Source: Gammaproteobacteria bacterium
GTDB taxonomy: Bacteria > Pseudomonadota > Gammaproteobacteria > GCA-001735895
NCBI GenBank assembly: GCA_003645435.1
Contig: QNFD01000135.1
Span: 1-6,971 of the forward strand
Direction of reading: 5' to 3'
DNA length: 6,971 bases
The notes under the pieces are model-generated. The model did no database searches, was not told the DNA's origin, and saw only the letters and a program-made list of their open reading frames with translations. The position numbers and the translations under genes are program-made. Shown piece by piece: positions 5,248-6,971 of the stretch; position 1 is the stretch's first letter, and every line of letters starts with the position of its first letter.

Positions 5248-6393
5248 TTATCTGAAAAGCAGAACTAAATCGATCGTTTCGATCTGGTCTTTGTTAGCGT
5301 ATTTCTGACGAAGTTGTTCTGCATAATTTTTAATTATTTCTGTATCCTCGAAATCCGCCATAGACAGGAATAATTCAATCCTGATCTTTCCTCGCAGATA
5401 ATGCAAGGTCGTACGTTGAATCGGAATATCACAAATTTCCGACCAGTGTTTTCTCAGCCCCGGCATCAATTCGCTACGCAAAGGCAGGTAGTTCGGAGGT
5501 TCTTCCTGGTCCTCTTCGGTATCGATATGAACGGTAACATCGGTAGGTTCATCGAGTTGTTTGGTTAGCACCCGCTCAACTTCCTCACTGATTCGATGCC
5601 CTTCGGAAACACTGACATCAGGCGCCACTATGACGTGCACATCGGCAAATACCTGGTGCCCCATGCGGCGTGTCCTTAGCTGGTGTACATCCTTTACATC
5701 CTCAACAGATAACATCGTGTTACGCATGCTATCCAGATGTTTTTTATCGAGGCCGGTGTCGATCAATTCATGTACGCTGTCCTTTCCCAGGCGCCAGCCA
5801 ACATGGATGATCATCGCTCCAACTGCAACCGCGGCTAACGCGTCAAGGTAGTCGACGCCTATCATCGTGCCGCCTATACCGATCAAAACCACCACCGAAG
5901 ATAATGCGTCAGAACGACTATGCCAGGCGTTGGCTTTCAATAGTTTGGACTGAATCCGGTGCGCAACACGCATGGTGAACTGGTAGATCCACTCTTTCGC
6001 AATAATCGAAAGGAAAGCCACTGCAAGCGTGGCGTAGCTCGGAGCCATCAGAGTTTCCGGTGATACCAGGCGGTTTACAGCGTTATAAGCTATACCCAGC
6101 CCGACCATGATCAAAGCAAGCCCCAATAATACTGTCGCTATTGTCTGGATGCGTTCATGACCGTACGGGTGTTCTGCATCTGCTTCCTGGGTACCATGCC
6201 TGGCTGCCCAGACAACCAGTACGTCCGTGGCTAAATCGGACAGGGAGTGAACACCATCGGCAACGAGGCCATGGGAGTGACCAAAAAAACCGAAAATGAT
6301 CTTCGCAATACCCAGGACCAGGTCAATAACCGCACCGATAACGGTAACTCTTCTGATTTCCAGGTAACGATGATTATTTTGATCTTTTTGCAT
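5248..6393 (-). CDS. Cation diffusion facilitator (CDF) family metal exporter with extra C-terminal domain
   Basis: A 381-residue inner-membrane exporter of divalent metals, driven by proton exchange. Six hydrophobic segments lie at about 17-37, 42-64, 84-105, 117-137, 160-178 and 183-199. The transport site shows HSLSD in segment 2 (His49, Asp53, with Asp46 nearby) and HSRSD in segment 5 (His158, Asp162). HxxxD pairs usually indicate zinc, but iron, cobalt or manganese cannot be excluded. HPYGH (75-79) is the loop motif of this subgroup. A cytoplasmic CDF domain spans about 206-293. After an acidic linker (EEDQEEPP), residues about 301-381 form a further domain resembling a second, diverged copy of the first. 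YiiP-type proteins lack it (about 300 residues). No ribosome site is visible before the ATG, and no better start exists. It follows ftsH by 70 bases and may be co-transcribed with it. Confidence 0.94.
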   Translation of the reverse strand: MQKDQNNHRYLEIRRVTVIGAVIDLVLGIAKIIFGFFGHSHGLVADGVHSLSDLATDVLVVWAARHGTQEADAEHPYGHERIQTIATVLLGLALIMVGLGIAYNAVNRLVSPETLMAPSYATLAVAFLSIIAKEWIYQFTMRVAHRIQSKLLKANAWHSRSDALSSVVVLIGIGGTMIGVDYLDALAAVAVGAMIIHVGWRLGKDSVHELIDTGLDKKHLDSMRNTMLSVEDVKDVHQLRTRRMGHQVFADVHVIVAPDVSVSEGHRISEEVERVLTKQLDEPTDVTVHIDTEEDQEEPPNYLPLRSELMPGLRKHWSEICDIPIQRTTLHYLRGKIRIELFLSMADFEDTEIIKNYAEQLRQKYANKDQIETIDLVLLFR

Positions 6394-6463
6394 TATCGAT
6401 TTTGATATTGATTATTCTTGAAGCTTTCGGATTATTATTTGCGGTCAGGGTAAACACTCCTGT

Positions 6464-6971
6464 TTAACTCCCTTCACCAGATTGAGTAAAGAGGGCTTCG
6501 AGCGCGTCATCTTCAATGACTTCTTCCACGAGTAAAGCTTTGATTAATGCTTCCAGTAAGGGCCTGTGTTGAATTAATAATTCTTCAGTTATTTTCTCCG
6601 CCTTCAATAACTTATCCCGCACCTCTTCATCCATTAACGTGGCTGTTGTTTCACTAAACTCTTTGGTTTCGGTCATCTCTCTGCCGAGGAAAGGATGTTC
6701 TTCTGAAACCGTATATCCCACTGGACCAAATGAATCGCTCATGCCCCATTGCGCCACCATTTTTCTGGCTAATTTTGTGGCCTGTTTGAGATCATCTGCC
6801 GCACCGGTACTGACCGAATTGAACATTAATTTTTCGGCACTGCGTCCACCCATTAAAATTGACAGCCTTTCATCCAAATAATCCTGGTTCAAATTATGCC
6901 GGTCCTCAGTGGGTATCTGTTCAGTCATTCCCAGGGACAGCCCCCTCGGAACGATACTGACCTTTTTAACC
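6464..6971 (-). CDS. ftsH: FtsH ATP-dependent zinc metalloprotease, C-terminal part
   Basis: The last 169 codons of an FtsH (M41) membrane protease that extends beyond the right edge of the window. The reading frame is open to base 6970 (VKKVSIVPRGLSLGMTEQIP, the standard strand before the third helix of the protease domain). Visible marks include EDRHN, LDERLSILMGGRSAEKL, and TGAADD, whose last Asp corresponds to the third zinc ligand (Asp495 in E. coli). LARKMVAQWGMSD and FLGREM follow. The AAA ATPase, the HEAGH zinc site and the membrane segments are out of view. The protein ends soon after the helical domain (ALFTQSGEGS) and lacks the long polar tail of E. coli FtsH. It is also followed by a metal transporter rather than folP, so it may be an additional FtsH copy rather than the housekeeping one. 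FtsH degrades damaged membrane proteins and regulators such as sigma-32. Confidence 0.96.
   Translation of the reverse strand, partial: VKKVSIVPRGLSLGMTEQIPTEDRHNLNQDYLDERLSILMGGRSAEKLMFNSVSTGAADDLKQATKLARKMVAQWGMSDSFGPVGYTVSEEHPFLGREMTETKEFSETTATLMDEEVRDKLLKAEKITEELLIQHRPLLEALIKALLVEEVIEDDALEALFTQSGEGS

Noticed and set aside
6451..6466. TAAACA/TGTTTA hairpin across the ftsH stop codon as a terminator
   Set aside because: It is AT-rich, has a four-base loop and no T run after it on the minus strand, so it is unlikely to terminate transcription.

Overview
The window reads as a chromosomal stretch from a gammaproteobacterium, probably environmental. The CbpA/CbpM pair, the zinc-finger thioredoxin 2, the META/HslJ-type protein and the Sel1-type periplasmic protein are all at home in that class. 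No ribosomal RNA, tRNA, CRISPR array, integrase, transposase or intact insertion sequence was seen. The species cannot be named from the sequence alone.

Layout. Bases 1-117 are the last 38 codons of a GGDEF diguanylate cyclase, followed by a weak hairpin with a short T run. Next, on +, come two exported proteins: a small Sel1-repeat protein (191-619) and a two-domain META/HslJ-like protein (679-1398). The second converges, with a 24-base gap, on a minus-strand gene for a membrane-anchored HtrA-like serine protease (1423-2949). Directly upstream of the protease, on the same strand, lies what looks like a decayed small gene (2964-3125) with two in-frame TAG codons. The roughly 410 bases from 3126 to 3534 hold no convincing gene but contain several inverted repeats and possible promoter elements. 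A compact plus-strand operon follows: cbpA (3535-4473), cbpM (4475-4792) and trxC (4806-5243). It converges, with only 4 bases between stop codons, on two minus-strand genes: a cation diffusion facilitator (5248-6393) and, upstream of it, the C-terminal part of an FtsH protease that runs off the window (6464-6971).

How the genes fit together. Most of the window concerns protein quality and stress. It has an envelope serine protease (HtrA type), an Hsp40 co-chaperone with its dedicated inhibitor (CbpA/CbpM), a reductase for oxidised thiols (thioredoxin 2), a membrane ATP-dependent zinc protease (FtsH) and a divalent-metal exporter. Sel1 and HslJ-type proteins are also often linked to envelope stress. 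Grouping FtsH, thioredoxin and an HtrA protease recalls, by function only, the heat-resistance islands (LHR/TLST) of enteric bacteria and pseudomonads. The hallmark ClpK/ClpG, small Hsp20, YfdX and HdeD genes are not in view, so that link is a hypothesis.

No clearly undescribed system was found. The points most worth a second look are the relict ORF with two ambers, the inverted-repeat element in the 3.1-3.3 kb gap, the extra C-terminal domain of the metal transporter, and the cbpA-cbpM-trxC / CDF-ftsH arrangement.
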